A DNA stretch of 64,000 nt. It comes from Bog-473 sp963736525. Lineage in GTDB: Bacteria > Actinomycetota > Acidimicrobiia > Acidimicrobiales > RAAP-2. The notes beneath the pieces were generated by a model that saw only the letters and a program-made list of their open reading frames with translations, had not been told where the DNA came from and ran no database searches. The translations under genes and the position numbers were made by a program. The stretch lies in contig CAVTPF010000014.1 in the NCBI GenBank assembly GCA_963736525.1, positions 124,001 to 188,000 of the forward strand, read 5' to 3'. Positions 51,886 through 61,559 of the stretch are shown here, one piece after another (positions within the stretch are counted from its first letter, which is position 1; each line of letters begins with the position of its first letter).

Positions 51886-54800
51886 GCGACGAAGTACTTC
51901 GCCTCCGGGTGGTGGCAGATGATGGCGTCGGTCGTCTGCTCGGGGTTGAGCTGGAACCCCTCGCTGACGGTGACGCCGATGCGGTCCCCACCCAGAAGCT
52001 CGACGACCTTGGCGTTGTCGTCGAGGTCGGGGCAGGCCGGGTAGCCCCACGAATAGCGCCCGCCGCGGTACTGCTGGCGGAACAACCCGGTGAGGGTGGG
52101 ACCGTCCTCGCCGACGAACCCGAGCTCCTCGCGGATCCGGCGGTGCCAGTACTCGGCGGTGGCCTCGGCCATCTCGACGCTGAGGCCGTGCAGGAAGAGG
52201 TAATCCTGATAGTGGTTCTCGGCGAAGAGGCGAGCCGTCTCCTCCGAGGCCCGCGCGCCAATGGTGCACAGCATGAAGCTGGCGAAGTCCTCCTCGCCCG
52301 AGTCGGTGGGCCGGAAGAAGTCGGCGATGCAGAGCCAGGGCTCCTTGCGCTGGCGCGGGAAGGTGAAGCGCATCCACTCCGATGTCCGCGCTTCGTCCTT
52401 CCAGACGACGAGATCGTTGCCCTCGGCGTTGGCGGCGAAGTGGCCGTAGGCGACCGACGGCACCAGCAGGTCCGCCTCCTTCGCCTTGCTCAGCTCGTCG
52501 CGCAGCGTCGCCTTCACCCGGTCCTTGAACTCGGTGTCGTTCTCACCGCCCTCGGGGCGGAAGCCCCACTGGTTGCGGAAAAGCGCCGTGAGGTTCAGGT
52601 ACTCGGCCACCTCGTCGATCGGGAGGCCGACCGCCACCCGGGTGCCCACGAACGGCGGGACGAACAGCGTGTTGTCGGTCGCCACGGCGGAGCGGGGCGG
52701 CTGGCCCTCGACGGGGGTGGTCTCCTGGTCGTCGAGCCGGCTGCGCCGCGGCACCTTGCGTTCGGAGATCTCGCGCCCGAAGTCGGGGTCGTCGTCGCCG
52801 GACTTCTTGAGCTCGACGAGGCGGTCCATGGTGCGCAGGCCCTCGAAGGCGTCGCGCCCGTAGAAGAGCCGCCCCCCGTACACCTCACGCAGGTCGCGTT
52901 CGACGTAGGTGCGGGTGAGCGCGGCGCCGCCCAGCAGGACGGGGATGTCCGACAGCGAGCGCTCGTTCAGCTCGACCAGGTTCTCGCGCATGATGAGTGT
53001 CGACTTCACGAGCAGTCCGCTCATCCCGATGGCGTCGGCCTTGTGCTCCTCGGCCGCCGCGATCATCTCGTTGATGCCGACCTTGATCCCGAGGTTCACG
53101 ACCTCGTAGCCGTTGTTGGTCAGGATGATGTCGACCAGGTTCTTGCCGATGTCGTGCACGTCGCCCTTGACGGTGGCCAGCACAACCGTTCCCTTGCCCC
53201 CCTGGTCCGATTTCTCCATGTGGGGCTCGAGGTATGCCACCGCCGTCTTCATCGTCTCGGCCGACTGCAGCACGAAGGGCAGCTGCATCTCGCCCGAGGC
53301 GAAGCGCTCGCCCACCACCTTCATGCCCTCGAGCAGGATGTCGTTGACGATGGCGAGCGCTCCGAGGCCCGACTCGAGGGCCTCGGCGAGGTCGCCCTCC
53401 AGCCCGTTGCGGTTGCCGTCGATGATGCGCTGGGCCAGCCGGCGATCGACCGGCCAGTCGAGGTGCTCGTCGGCCGCGTTGGCGTTGACCTTGACTCCCT
53501 CGAAGAGGGCCAGGAGCTCCTGCAGCGGGTCGTAGTCGTCGGTGCGGCGGTCGTAGACCAGGTCGAGGCAGACCTCCTTGGCCCGCTCGTCGATCCGGGA
53601 CAGCGGGAGGATCTTGGACGCGTGCACGATGGCCGAGTCGAGGCCGGCCTCCACGCACTCGTGCAGGAACACGGAGTTGAGCACCTGCCGGGCGGCGGGG
53701 TTGAGGCCGAACGACACGTTGGACAGGCCGAGGATGGTGGAGACGCCCGGCAGCTCCGCCTTGATGGCGCGGATGCCCTCAATGGTCTCGATGCCGTCCC
53801 GGCGGCTCTCCTCCATGCCCGTCGAGAGCGGCAGGGCCAGCGGGTCGAAGAGGAGGTCCTCGGGGGCCAGTCCGTAGCGCTCCACGGCGATGTCGAGGAT
53901 GTTACGGGCGGCGCGCAGCTTCCATTCCGCCGTGCGAGCCTGGCCCTCCTCGTCGATGCAGGTGCAGACGACGGCGGCGCCGAATTCGCGGGCGAGCCGC
54001 AGGAAGGTGTCGAGCCGGGTGCCGGGCTGGTCGCCTTCCTCCAGGTTCACCGAATTGAGGACGGGCCGGCCGCCGATCCACTCCAGCGCCGCGCGCACGA
54101 CCGGGCCCTCGGTCGAGTCGACCATGAGCGGCACGCTCGACTGGGTGCACAGGCGGCTCGCCACCTCGATCATGTCGGACACGCCGTCGGCTCCCGTGTA
54201 GTCAACGCAGACGTCGATGAGGTGGGAGCCCTCCTTGACCTGGTCGCGCGCCATGGCGACGCAGGTGTCCCAGTCGCCTTCGAGCATCGCCTCCCGGAAG
54301 GCCTTGGACCCGTTGGCGTTCGTGCGCTCGCCGACGGCGAGGAAGGAGGTCTCCTGCTCGAACGGGACCGAAGTGTAGATGGAGGCCGCCGCCGGCTCGT
54401 GCGCCGGCGTGCGGGCGGCGGGGGTGGCCTCGGCACAGCGCGCCACGACCGCGGCCAGGTGCGCGGGGGTGGTGCCGCAGCAACCGCCGACCGCGGCGAC
54501 GCCGAACTCGGTCACGAAGCGGTGCAGGTGCTCGGCCAGGTCGTCGGGCGTCAGGTCGTAGTGCATGTTGCCCTCGACCACCGACGGGAGGCCCGCATTG
54601 GGGACGCAGGCGATGGGGACGCGGCTGGCCCCCGACAGGTGGCGGAGCGCCTCGCTCATCTCGACCGGCCCGGTGGCGCAATTGAGGCCCACGACGTCGA
54701 CCTGCATGGCGTCGAGCACGGTGAGCGCCGCGCCCACCTCGGTCCCGGGGAGCATGCGGCCGGTGAGCTCGATCGTCACCTGGGTCTGCAGCGGCACGTA

Positions 54801-55394
54801 GCGGTCGAGGGCGACCATGGCGCGCCGGGCGCCGTTGACGGCCGCCTTGATGGAGAGCAGGTCGAACTGGGTCTCGATCAGCAGCAGGTCGACGCCACCC
54901 TCCAGCAGTCCCAGCGCCTGCTCCTCGTAGGCGGCGCTGAACTCGGCGTAGGAGATGTGCCCCAGGGTCGGGAACTTGGTGCCCGGGCCCATGGAGCCCG
55001 CCACCCAGCGGCGCCGCCCGGGCGTCGAGCATTCGTCGCGCACGACGCAGGCCAGCTCGGCGGCGGTCCGGGTAAGCGCGCGGGCCCGGTCGGCCAGGCC
55101 GTACTCGGCCAGCACAACCGACGTCGAGCCGAACGTGTCGGTCTCGACCACGTCGCAGCCGACCTCGAAGAAGGAGCGGTGCACCTGGGCCACCAGGTCC
55201 GGGCGGGTCTCGACGAGCACCTCGTTGCACCCCTCGAGCTCCGGGCCGCCGAAGTCGTCGGGGCCGAGGCCGAGCAGCTGCAGGTTGGTGCCCATGGCAC
55301 CGTCGAAGATGACGACGCGCTCATGCAGCGCCTGCAGGTACGTGGACGCGGACGGGTCGAGCCGGCCGAGGAGTTCAGGGGAAGTGGCCACCAC
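51882..55394 (-). CDS. metH: Cobalamin-dependent methionine synthase MetH
   Basis: 1170 residues with all four modules. Homocysteine-binding domain with Zn ligands C239 and C305-C306 (GGCCGTTP); methyltetrahydrofolate (pterin-binding) domain (about 345-620); B12-binding module with axial H747 in DVHDIG and the preceding cap region; C-terminal reactivation domain with SAM-binding residues (WGFRPEGG, RYSWGYPACPD). It methylates homocysteine to methionine. The 61-bp upstream gap leaves no room for a cobalamin riboswitch. A signal-peptide protein gene overlaps its 3' end. Confidence 0.97.
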   Translation of the reverse strand: MVATSPELLGRLDPSASTYLQALHERVVIFDGAMGTNLQLLGLGPDDFGGPELEGCNEVLVETRPDLVAQVHRSFFEVGCDVVETDTFGSTSVVLAEYGLADRARALTRTAAELACVVRDECSTPGRRRWVAGSMGPGTKFPTLGHISYAEFSAAYEEQALGLLEGGVDLLLIETQFDLLSIKAAVNGARRAMVALDRYVPLQTQVTIELTGRMLPGTEVGAALTVLDAMQVDVVGLNCATGPVEMSEALRHLSGASRVPIACVPNAGLPSVVEGNMHYDLTPDDLAEHLHRFVTEFGVAAVGGCCGTTPAHLAAVVARCAEATPAARTPAHEPAAASIYTSVPFEQETSFLAVGERTNANGSKAFREAMLEGDWDTCVAMARDQVKEGSHLIDVCVDYTGADGVSDMIEVASRLCTQSSVPLMVDSTEGPVVRAALEWIGGRPVLNSVNLEEGDQPGTRLDTFLRLAREFGAAVVCTCIDEEGQARTAEWKLRAARNILDIAVERYGLAPEDLLFDPLALPLSTGMEESRRDGIETIEGIRAIKAELPGVSTILGLSNVSFGLNPAARQVLNSVFLHECVEAGLDSAIVHASKILPLSRIDERAKEVCLDLVYDRRTDDYDPLQELLALFEGVKVNANAADEHLDWPVDRRLAQRIIDGNRNGLEGDLAEALESGLGALAIVNDILLEGMKVVGERFASGEMQLPFVLQSAETMKTAVAYLEPHMEKSDQGGKGTVVLATVKGDVHDIGKNLVDIILTNNGYEVVNLGIKVGINEMIAAAEEHKADAIGMSGLLVKSTLIMRENLVELNERSLSDIPVLLGGAALTRTYVERDLREVYGGRLFYGRDAFEGLRTMDRLVELKKSGDDDPDFGREISERKVPRRSRLDDQETTPVEGQPPRSAVATDNTLFVPPFVGTRVAVGLPIDEVAEYLNLTALFRNQWGFRPEGGENDTEFKDRVKATLRDELSKAKEADLLVPSVAYGHFAANAEGNDLVVWKDEARTSEWMRFTFPRQRKEPWLCIADFFRPTDSGEEDFASFMLCTIGARASEETARLFAENHYQDYLFLHGLSVEMAEATAEYWHRRIREELGFVGEDGPTLTGLFRQQYRGGRYSWGYPACPDLDDNAKVVELLGGDRIGVTVSEGFQLNPEQTTDAIICHHPEAKYFVA

Positions 55395-55455
55395 CGCTAC
55401 AGGATACCGGGGGCCCCCACCGTGGCCGGAACGGCGCCGGTTAGCATCCGGCCTG

Positions 55456-55995
55456 GTGACGCCCAGGATCTACACGAAGAAGGGGGACGACGGGACCACG
55501 GGCCTGCTCTTCGGCGGACGCGTGCGCAAGGACTCGTGGCGCATCGAGCTCAACGGCGCGGTCGACGAGGCCCAGGCGGCCATCGGGATGGCGCGGGCCG
55601 AGACGGCGGCGGGCTCCGAGGCGAACGAGCGCCTGACGTCCCTCGCCCGCGACCTCTACGTGCTCATGGCGGAGGTGGCCACCGCGCCGGAGAACCGGGC
55701 CAAATTGGCGGCGGGGTCGACCCTGGTGACCGCCGACATGGTGACCGCGCTGGAGGCAGGGATCGACGACCTGTTGGCCCGCTTCGACATGCCGAGCGAC
55801 TTCACCGTGCCGGGGGAGAACCGCGTCGCCGCGGCCCTCGATCTGGCGCGCACCGTCGTGCGACGCGCCGAGCGCATCGCCGTGGCGGAGCCGCTCGAGG
55901 GCTCCCACGTGGTCGCGTACCTCAACCGGCTGTCCGACCTGCTGTGGGCGATGGCCCGCTGGCAGGAGGGGGAGCACACGCTGTCGAGGGGTTGA
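55456..55995 (+). CDS. ATP:cob(I)alamin adenosyltransferase, PduO/MMAB type
   Basis: 179 residues. The family N-terminus TPRIYTKKGDDGTTGLLFGG binds ATP. ELNGAVDEAQAAIG and VRRAERIAV-x5-LEGSHVVAYLNRLSDLLW complete the conserved core. It makes adenosylcobalamin, the cofactor of the mutase encoded 5.5 kb downstream. GTG 55456; divergent from metH, so two B12-linked functions share one 61-bp promoter region. Confidence 0.92.
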   Translation: MTPRIYTKKGDDGTTGLLFGGRVRKDSWRIELNGAVDEAQAAIGMARAETAAGSEANERLTSLARDLYVLMAEVATAPENRAKLAAGSTLVTADMVTALEAGIDDLLARFDMPSDFTVPGENRVAAALDLARTVVRRAERIAVAEPLEGSHVVAYLNRLSDLLWAMARWQEGEHTLSRG

Positions 55996-55999
55996 GCCG

Positions 56000-56605
56000 T
56001 CACCACCGCCCCCGGTGGATGCGCTCCGCCCGCGGGACGATCGGCCGGTCGAGCGAGGGCGAACGGTGGTCCTCGCCGTCGGGCCGGCCCAGGGCGACCG
56101 CGCAGAACAAGCGCCACCCCGGGGGCACGCCGAGCCTGGCACCGAGCGCGGCCTCGCCGCGGAACGCGCCGAGGACGCAGGCGCCCAGCCCGGCGTCGAC
56201 CGCCCCCAGCAGCACGGCCATGACGCCGAAGGCCGCGTCCCCCGTCCAGTAGGGGACGGGCCACTGGTCCGTCCCCGCACCGAGACCGGAGCCGGCCTTG
56301 TCCGGTTCGCGGTAGCGGGCCAGGTAGACGTCGGCGGACGAATAGGCCAGGAGGATCACCGGTGCGCGCCGGAGTCCTTCCCACCGGGGGCTGGTGGTGC
56401 GCCAGCGCTCGTCCGTCGTGGCGTCGAAGTACACGGACGTCTGCGCCGGCCCCTCGAGCACGACCCAGGCCGTGGCACCGGAATTGCCCGCGGTCGGGGA
56501 GCACAGCGCGTCGAGGAGGATCCGGTCGACGACGGCCGGGTCCACTGCGTCGTCCGCGAAGCTGCGGACCATGCGCCGCCGCTCGATCGCCTGACGGAGT
56601 TCCAC
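56000..56605 (-). CDS. Nitroreductase-family flavoprotein
   Basis: About 201 residues from GTG 56605 (213 if ATG 56641). RQAIERRRMVRSF and the phosphate-binding ALCSPTAGNSG segment, with the C-terminal VLGAFRGEAALGARLGVPPGW, fit FMN-dependent nitroreductases. Physiological substrate unknown. It converges on the adenosyltransferase gene with a 4-bp gap. Confidence 0.75.
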   Translation of the reverse strand: MELRQAIERRRMVRSFADDAVDPAVVDRILLDALCSPTAGNSGATAWVVLEGPAQTSVYFDATTDERWRTTSPRWEGLRRAPVILLAYSSADVYLARYREPDKAGSGLGAGTDQWPVPYWTGDAAFGVMAVLLGAVDAGLGACVLGAFRGEAALGARLGVPPGWRLFCAVALGRPDGEDHRSPSLDRPIVPRAERIHRGRW

Positions 56606-56735
56606 GGAGGGAGTCTCGCACCGGGGTGCGGCCGTCCCCACACCCCTTCCACCGGGGAATGTTGACCCCGCTGGTAGTGTTTAACAGTTCGATGCCGGTC
56701 CGAACGGAGGGTCCGGTGCGACCCGGAGGTCGAGC

Positions 56736-57899
56736 ATGCCTACTCCCCGAGACCTGTTGAACGAGGCGAAGGCGTCCATACGCGAGGTGGAGCCGCCCGA
56801 CGCGCAGGCCCTGCTCGAGGGCGGCGGCGTCACCTTTCTCGACGTCCGCGAACCCGACGAGTACGAGCAGGGGGCCATCCCCAATGCCGTCCACCTGCCC
56901 CGCGGCCACCTCGAGTTCCAGGTGGAGGGCAAGCTGCCCGACAAGTCGGCCCCGATCGTCGTCTACTGCGCCGGCGGCGTCCGCTCGGCCTTCGCGGCCA
57001 AGACGATGGGCGAGCTCGGCTACGGCGACGTGCAGTCGCTCATCGGCGGCTTCAACAAGTGGAAGGACGACGGACGCCCCTGGGCCGCGCCGCAGACGCT
57101 GACCCCCGCGCAGCGCAACCGCTACCAGCGCCACCTCCTCTTGCCCGAGGTGGGCGAGGTGGGGCAGCTGAAGCTGCTCGACTCCAAGGTCCTGCTGCTC
57201 GGGGCGGGTGGGCTCGGGTCTCCCGCCGCGCTGTACCTGGCGGCGGCCGGCGTGGGCACGCTCGGCATCATCGACATGGACGTGGTCGACGAGTCCAACC
57301 TGCAGCGCCAGATCCTGCACAACATGGACCGGGTGGGCGACCGCAAGGTCGACTCGGCCAAGAAGACCCTCACCGCCCTGAATCCCGACGTCAACGTCGT
57401 GACGTACGACGTCCGGCTGGGCGCCGACAACGTCTTGGACATCATCGACGGCTATGACGCCATCGTCGATGGGACGGACAACTTCCCGACCCGCTACCTC
57501 GTCAACGACGCCTCGCTGCTCAAGCGGATCCCCGTGGTCCACGGCTCCATCTTCCGCTTCGAGGGCCAGGTCACCGTTTTCGACCCCTACAACGGCCCCT
57601 GTTACCGCTGCCTCATCCCCGAGCCGCCGCCGGCCGAGCTGGCGCCGTCGTGCGCGGAGGCGGGCGTGCTGGGCGTCCTGCCCGGCATCGTGGGGTCGAT
57701 CCAGGCCATCGAGACCATCAAGATGCTGCTCGGGCTGGGCGACCCGCTCGTCGGCCGCCTGCTGGCCTACGACGCGTTGGAGGAGTCGTTCCGCACCTTC
57801 AAGGTGCGCCGCGACCCGGCCTGCCCGGCGTGCGGGCCCGACGCCGGCGAGATCGTCATCGCCGAGTACGACGATCTCTGCATGCCGCACGCGCACTGA
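56736..57899 (+). CDS. Rhodanese-MoeB/ThiF adenylyltransferase fusion with inverted domain order
   Basis: 387 residues. Residues 20-118 are a rhodanese domain with persulfide C78 (VVYCAGGVRS). Residues 125-387 are a ThiF/MoeB adenylyltransferase: GAGGLGSP (156-163), NLQRQILH, DGTDNFPTRYLVND, and zinc Cys pairs C289-x2-C292 and C363-x2-C366. Classical MoeZ has the rhodanese at the C-terminus, so the order here is reversed. The protein likely activates a ubiquitin-like sulfur carrier for molybdopterin, thiazole or cysteine synthesis. No carrier gene is adjacent. Confidence 0.88.
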   Translation: MPTPRDLLNEAKASIREVEPPDAQALLEGGGVTFLDVREPDEYEQGAIPNAVHLPRGHLEFQVEGKLPDKSAPIVVYCAGGVRSAFAAKTMGELGYGDVQSLIGGFNKWKDDGRPWAAPQTLTPAQRNRYQRHLLLPEVGEVGQLKLLDSKVLLLGAGGLGSPAALYLAAAGVGTLGIIDMDVVDESNLQRQILHNMDRVGDRKVDSAKKTLTALNPDVNVVTYDVRLGADNVLDIIDGYDAIVDGTDNFPTRYLVNDASLLKRIPVVHGSIFRFEGQVTVFDPYNGPCYRCLIPEPPPAELAPSCAEAGVLGVLPGIVGSIQAIETIKMLLGLGDPLVGRLLAYDALEESFRTFKVRRDPACPACGPDAGEIVIAEYDDLCMPHAH

Positions 57900-57941
57900 T
57901 CCTGCGGCGGCTCCGCCGGCCGGGCCGTTGCCTAGGCTGCG

Positions 57942-58192
57942 GTGGGGCGCCGGGCTTCTCGTGCTGCCCTCCTCCTCGTGGTCCTGTTCACCCGCGGGGG
58001 TGGCCGCCCCCCGTCCGCGGCGTGGCCATCGCCGCGGTGGAGGCGGCCCGCCAGACGGCGGACACCGTCATCGTCTACCTGTACTGGGGGACCGAGCTCG
58101 ACGCCTGCCCCAACCCGCTGCAGGAGCCGCTGGCCCAGGTGGCGACGACGGCCCTGGCCGCCCACCAGCGGGCGCGGGCGGGGAACCGCTAG
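57942..58192 (+). pseudogene. Remnant of a CapA-family (poly-gamma-glutamate type) gene
   Basis: The 300-bp gap after the MoeB-like gene holds coding-like fragments. In one frame from GTG 57942 is a signal-peptide-like start (GRRASRAALLLVVLF). In the next frame (about 58015-58192) is TADTVIVYLYWGTELDACP-x4-EPLAQ, which matches the metallophosphatase core of CapA proteins. The following GADxVVGxHxH part is missing and an unrelated tail runs to the stop. This indicates a gene lost by deletion and frameshift. Confidence 0.6.
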
Positions 58193-58201
58193 ACAGGTGC
58201 C

Positions 58202-59062
58202 ATGACACAGACGGCTGCGACCCGGACCATCCGCGTCAACGGCGTCGAGCTGGTGTGGTCCGAGTGGGGGAACGGCCGGGCGGGGACGCCCACGCTCGTG
58301 CTCTGCCACGGGTTCACCGGCTCCTCCCACGATTTCTCGCTCGAGGTCGACGCGCTCGCGTCGGGCCGGCGGGTGGTCACGCTCGACCAGCGCGGACACG
58401 GGCACTCGACCAAGGTCGGGAGCGTCGACGGCTACAGCATCGACCAGCTCGTCGGCGACCTCACCGCCTTCATCGAGGCCGTTGGCGACGGCCCGGTCGA
58501 CCTGCTCGGGCACTCCATGGGGGGCAGGGTCGTCATGGGCGTCGTCCTCGCCCGTCCCGACCTGGTGAGCTCCCTGATACTGATGGACACGAGCGCCTGG
58601 TCCTTCCTGCCGGCCGACGAGGAGATCCGCGCCGTGGTCCGCACCTTCATGACGGACTTCGACCCGGCCCAGGGCATGCCGGCCACCCTCAGCCTGGGCG
58701 GACCCGAGGACGAGCTCATCGCCGCGATCGTCCCCCCCGAGTGGCAGGCGGAGAAGGACGGCCTCTTCACCGGCATGGACGCCTACGCGGCCAAGGCGCT
58801 CGGCATGGCGCTGATGGCGGACGGCGAGACATCCCTGCGCGCCTGGCTGCCGTCCATCACCTGCCCCACGACGGTGATCGTGGGGCAGCACGACCACCCG
58901 CTGGCCGACCAGGCCCCCGAGCTGGCGGCCGAGGTGACCGACGGGCGGCTCAGCGTGATCGACGGCGCGTACCACTCGCCGCAGCTCACGCACCCCGACG
59001 CCTGGCGGGCGGCCGTCGACGCGCACCTCTCGTGGGCCACGGAGGCCCGGGCCCGGTCATGA
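58202..59062 (+). CDS. Alpha/beta hydrolase
   Basis: 286 residues. HGFTGSSHDFS gives the oxyanion motif, LDQRGHGHS the second turn, nucleophile in GHSMGG, an Asp in VGQHDHPL and His in DGAYHSPQLT. Typical of the haloperoxidase/esterase branch with a Ser nucleophile. Substrate unknown. ATG 58202, and the stop overlaps the ATG of the aldo/keto reductase (ATGA), so the two are an operon. Confidence 0.85.
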   Translation: MTQTAATRTIRVNGVELVWSEWGNGRAGTPTLVLCHGFTGSSHDFSLEVDALASGRRVVTLDQRGHGHSTKVGSVDGYSIDQLVGDLTAFIEAVGDGPVDLLGHSMGGRVVMGVVLARPDLVSSLILMDTSAWSFLPADEEIRAVVRTFMTDFDPAQGMPATLSLGGPEDELIAAIVPPEWQAEKDGLFTGMDAYAAKALGMALMADGETSLRAWLPSITCPTTVIVGQHDHPLADQAPELAAEVTDGRLSVIDGAYHSPQLTHPDAWRAAVDAHLSWATEARARS

Positions 59063-60072
59063 CCGGCCCGGCCCTCCCGCCGCCACGGGCGAGCGACCGC
59101 ATCCCCCTCGCGGGCTCGGACGTGGCGATCCCGCCCCTGGGGGTGGGGACGTGGGCCTGGGGCGACAAGGGGACGTGGGGGATGGGCGGCTACGACCGCA
59201 CGCTCACGGAGACCACGATCCGCGACGCCTGGGAGGCCAGCATCGAGGCCGGTGTCGTGCTCTTCGACACGGCCGAGATCTACGGCGGTGGCGAGAGCGA
59301 GCGCATCATCGGCCGCCTCATCGCCGCCGATCCCGGCGTGCGGGACCGGGTCGTGATCGCCACCAAGTTCATGCCGAGCCCGTGGAAGGTCAACGTCCAT
59401 GCCGCACTGCTCGCTGCCGCCAGGCGCTCGCTCGATCGGCTGGGCGTCGCGTCGATCGACCTGTACCAGGTCCACGGACCGGTCTCGCTGCGCTCGCACG
59501 ACGCCATGGCCGAGGCGCTCGCCGCCGCGCACGGCGAGGGGTTGGTCAAGGCAGTCGGCGTCTCCAACTACTCCGCCAAGGAGACCGGCGCCATCGATGC
59601 CGCGCTGCGCCGCCGCGGTCTGCGGCTGGCGAGCAACCAGGTGGAGTTCTCGTTGCTGCGCACCATGCCCCAGCGCGTCGGCCTCCTCGACCGCTGCCGC
59701 CAGCTCGGCGTCGTGCTGCTCGCCTACTCGCCCATCGGGCAAGGTCGCCTGACCGGCAAGTACTCGGCTTCGAACCCGCCCCCCGGCGGCCGCACCTTCT
59801 CGGACCACCCGATGGAAGAGGTCGACGCCGTGGTGGCCGAGCTGCGGCGCGTCGGGGAGGCCCACGGCCACCGCACCCCGAGCCAGGTGGCGCTGGCCTG
59901 GCTCGTCGCCCGGGGCGCCGTCCCGATCCCCGGGGCCAAGAACCGGGAGCAGGCGGAGCAGAACGCCGGGGCACTGGGGTGGCGCATGACCGACGAGGAG
60001 CTGGCCCGCCTCGACGAGGCTGCGCTCTACGGCAAACGGGGGATCTCCCAGCGCATCTGGCAGCACGGCTGA
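59059..60072 (+). CDS. Aldo/keto reductase
   Basis: 337 residues, AKR (beta/alpha)8 barrel. Catalytic tetrad: Asp in LFDTAEIYGGGESE, Tyr in AEIYG, Lys in IATKF and His in YQVHGP. AYSPIGQGRLTGKY and the C-terminal IPGAKNREQAEQN NADPH-binding segment are present. It reduces aldehydes or ketones with NADPH. Start overlaps the hydrolase stop by 4 nt. Confidence 0.9.
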   Translation: MTGPALPPPRASDRIPLAGSDVAIPPLGVGTWAWGDKGTWGMGGYDRTLTETTIRDAWEASIEAGVVLFDTAEIYGGGESERIIGRLIAADPGVRDRVVIATKFMPSPWKVNVHAALLAAARRSLDRLGVASIDLYQVHGPVSLRSHDAMAEALAAAHGEGLVKAVGVSNYSAKETGAIDAALRRRGLRLASNQVEFSLLRTMPQRVGLLDRCRQLGVVLLAYSPIGQGRLTGKYSASNPPPGGRTFSDHPMEEVDAVVAELRRVGEAHGHRTPSQVALAWLVARGAVPIPGAKNREQAEQNAGALGWRMTDEELARLDEAALYGKRGISQRIWQHG

Positions 60073-60093
60073 GTCCGGCGGTACCGTCTTGAG

Positions 60094-61011
60094 GTGATCG
60101 CCGCGCTCGCCGACGCGGGGCTCCCGCCGCTGCGGGGGTCGCAGCTTTTCTCCACCCAGTTCGACTTCGTACCGGTGGCGATGATCCTGGCTGCGCTCGG
60201 CCTCTACCTGTGGGGCGTGAAGCGGAACAACGCGTTGCACCCTCGCCATCGCTGGCCGGTCGGCAAGACGGTCGCCCTGGTCGGCGCACTCATCACGACC
60301 GCGGTGGCCATCTTCAGCTTCGTCGGCGTCTACGACGGCGAGCTGTTCTGGGACCACATGGTCCAGCACCTGCTGCTCATCATGGTGGCCGCTCCGCTCT
60401 TCGCCATCGCCTCCCCCTTGGAGCTGGCCTGGCGTTCCACCACCGGCACCGCGCACGTCGTCGTCACCGAGGCGCTGCGCTCCAAGGTGGCCAAGTTCCT
60501 CGGCCACCCCGCCACCGCCTTCATCCTGTACGCCGTCGTGATCCCGGTCAGCCACCTGACCAGCTGGTACAACCTCACGCTCGAGCACGAGAGCGTGCAC
60601 AACGCCGAGCATCTGGTCTTCCTGTTGGTCGGCTACATGTTCTGGCGCCAGATCTTCGGCAACGACCCCAACTGCGACCGCCTCCATCCCGCGCTGCAAT
60701 TCTTCTACCTGTTCCTCGCCATCCCCATCGACACCTTCACCGGCGTGTCACTCTCCGGTGCCACCCACGAGCTTTTTCCCGCCTACTTCGCCACGCACCG
60801 GACCTGGGGGCCGTCCTACGTGGTCGACCTCCACGTCGGCGGCGACATCATGTGGGTCTGCGGCGACACCCTCATGCTGTGGCCGATGATCCCCGTGGCG
60901 CTGCGATGGATGCACATGGAGGAGCGCAAAGCGGTGCGCATCGACGCCGAGCTCGACGCGCGCGGGCGCGAGGAGGCCCGTGCCGCGGGCCCGGGCTCGC
61001 CGGTCTCCTAG
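60094..61011 (+). CDS. ctaG: Cytochrome c oxidase assembly factor CtaG (caa3 type)
   Basis: 305 residues with about seven membrane helices. The characteristic DHMVQHLLLIMVAAPLFA segment and the conserved His pattern (HPATAFILYAVV, EHLVFLLVGYMFWR, DIMWVCGDTLMLWP) match the caa3-CtaG family, which helps deliver copper for cytochrome oxidase assembly at the membrane. GTG 60094. Its stop shares CTAG with the convergent VOC gene. A cytosolic-tail helix is at the C-terminus. Confidence 0.85.
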   Translation: MIAALADAGLPPLRGSQLFSTQFDFVPVAMILAALGLYLWGVKRNNALHPRHRWPVGKTVALVGALITTAVAIFSFVGVYDGELFWDHMVQHLLLIMVAAPLFAIASPLELAWRSTTGTAHVVVTEALRSKVAKFLGHPATAFILYAVVIPVSHLTSWYNLTLEHESVHNAEHLVFLLVGYMFWRQIFGNDPNCDRLHPALQFFYLFLAIPIDTFTGVSLSGATHELFPAYFATHRTWGPSYVVDLHVGGDIMWVCGDTLMLWPMIPVALRWMHMEERKAVRIDAELDARGREEARAAGPGSPVS

Positions 61012-61481
61012 CCGCCGAGGTCCATCAGCTCGATGCGGACCCCGTCGGGGTCGGTGCAGTAGAGGAACTGCAGCGGCGTCCCCCCGAAGTCGATGGTCGT
61101 GCGGCTCGACTCCACCACTGCACCCCCGAGCTCAGCGATCCGGGCGGACGTCGCCGCCACGTCGCGCACGCGGAAGGACAGGTGGGTGAGCCCGAGCTGG
61201 TTGACGGCGCGCCGCTCCTTCTCGCCGAAGGGTGCGGGGTCGCTGAAGGCCAGGAGCTCAATCGCCGTCGGGCCGCGGCGGACGAACTGCGACGTCACCG
61301 CCACGTCGGGCAGGTCCATCAGGCGGGCGAACTCGGACCCGATGGCGTGGGACTCGGCCTTCTCGAAGCCCAGCGCATCGCAGTAGAAGGCGAGCGAGCG
61401 CTGCAGGTCGCTCACGCAGATGCCGAAGTGTGAGAAGAACGGCCCGGCGTCGTCTGCGGCCGTGTCGTCGTCGTGGTCCAT
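61008..61481 (-). CDS. VOC (glyoxalase/epimerase) superfamily protein
   Basis: 157 residues with two beta-alpha-beta-beta-beta units. Metal-ligand His and Glu occur in SHFGICVSD, TAIELLAFSD, LTHLSFRVRD and GVRIELMDL. This is the pattern of glyoxalase I and methylmalonyl-CoA epimerase. Divergent from a methylmalonyl-CoA mutase gene 78 bp away, so an epimerase role is possible, but the sequence does not distinguish. ATG 61481. Confidence 0.78.
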   Translation of the reverse strand: MDHDDDTAADDAGPFFSHFGICVSDLQRSLAFYCDALGFEKAESHAIGSEFARLMDLPDVAVTSQFVRRGPTAIELLAFSDPAPFGEKERRAVNQLGLTHLSFRVRDVAATSARIAELGGAVVESSRTTIDFGGTPLQFLYCTDPDGVRIELMDLGG

Positions 61482-61559
61482 GGCCCGTAGTCTGCCCCGG
61501 TCCTGCCCGCACGCGGGCCGTATGGCCGCCGGGCCCCGATCCTCCGTAGTCTCGGGGGC

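Noticed and set aside
51885..55455. Cobalamin riboswitch for metH
   Set aside because: Only 61 bp separate metH from the divergent adenosyltransferase gene, too short for the element, and no B12-box motif is seen.
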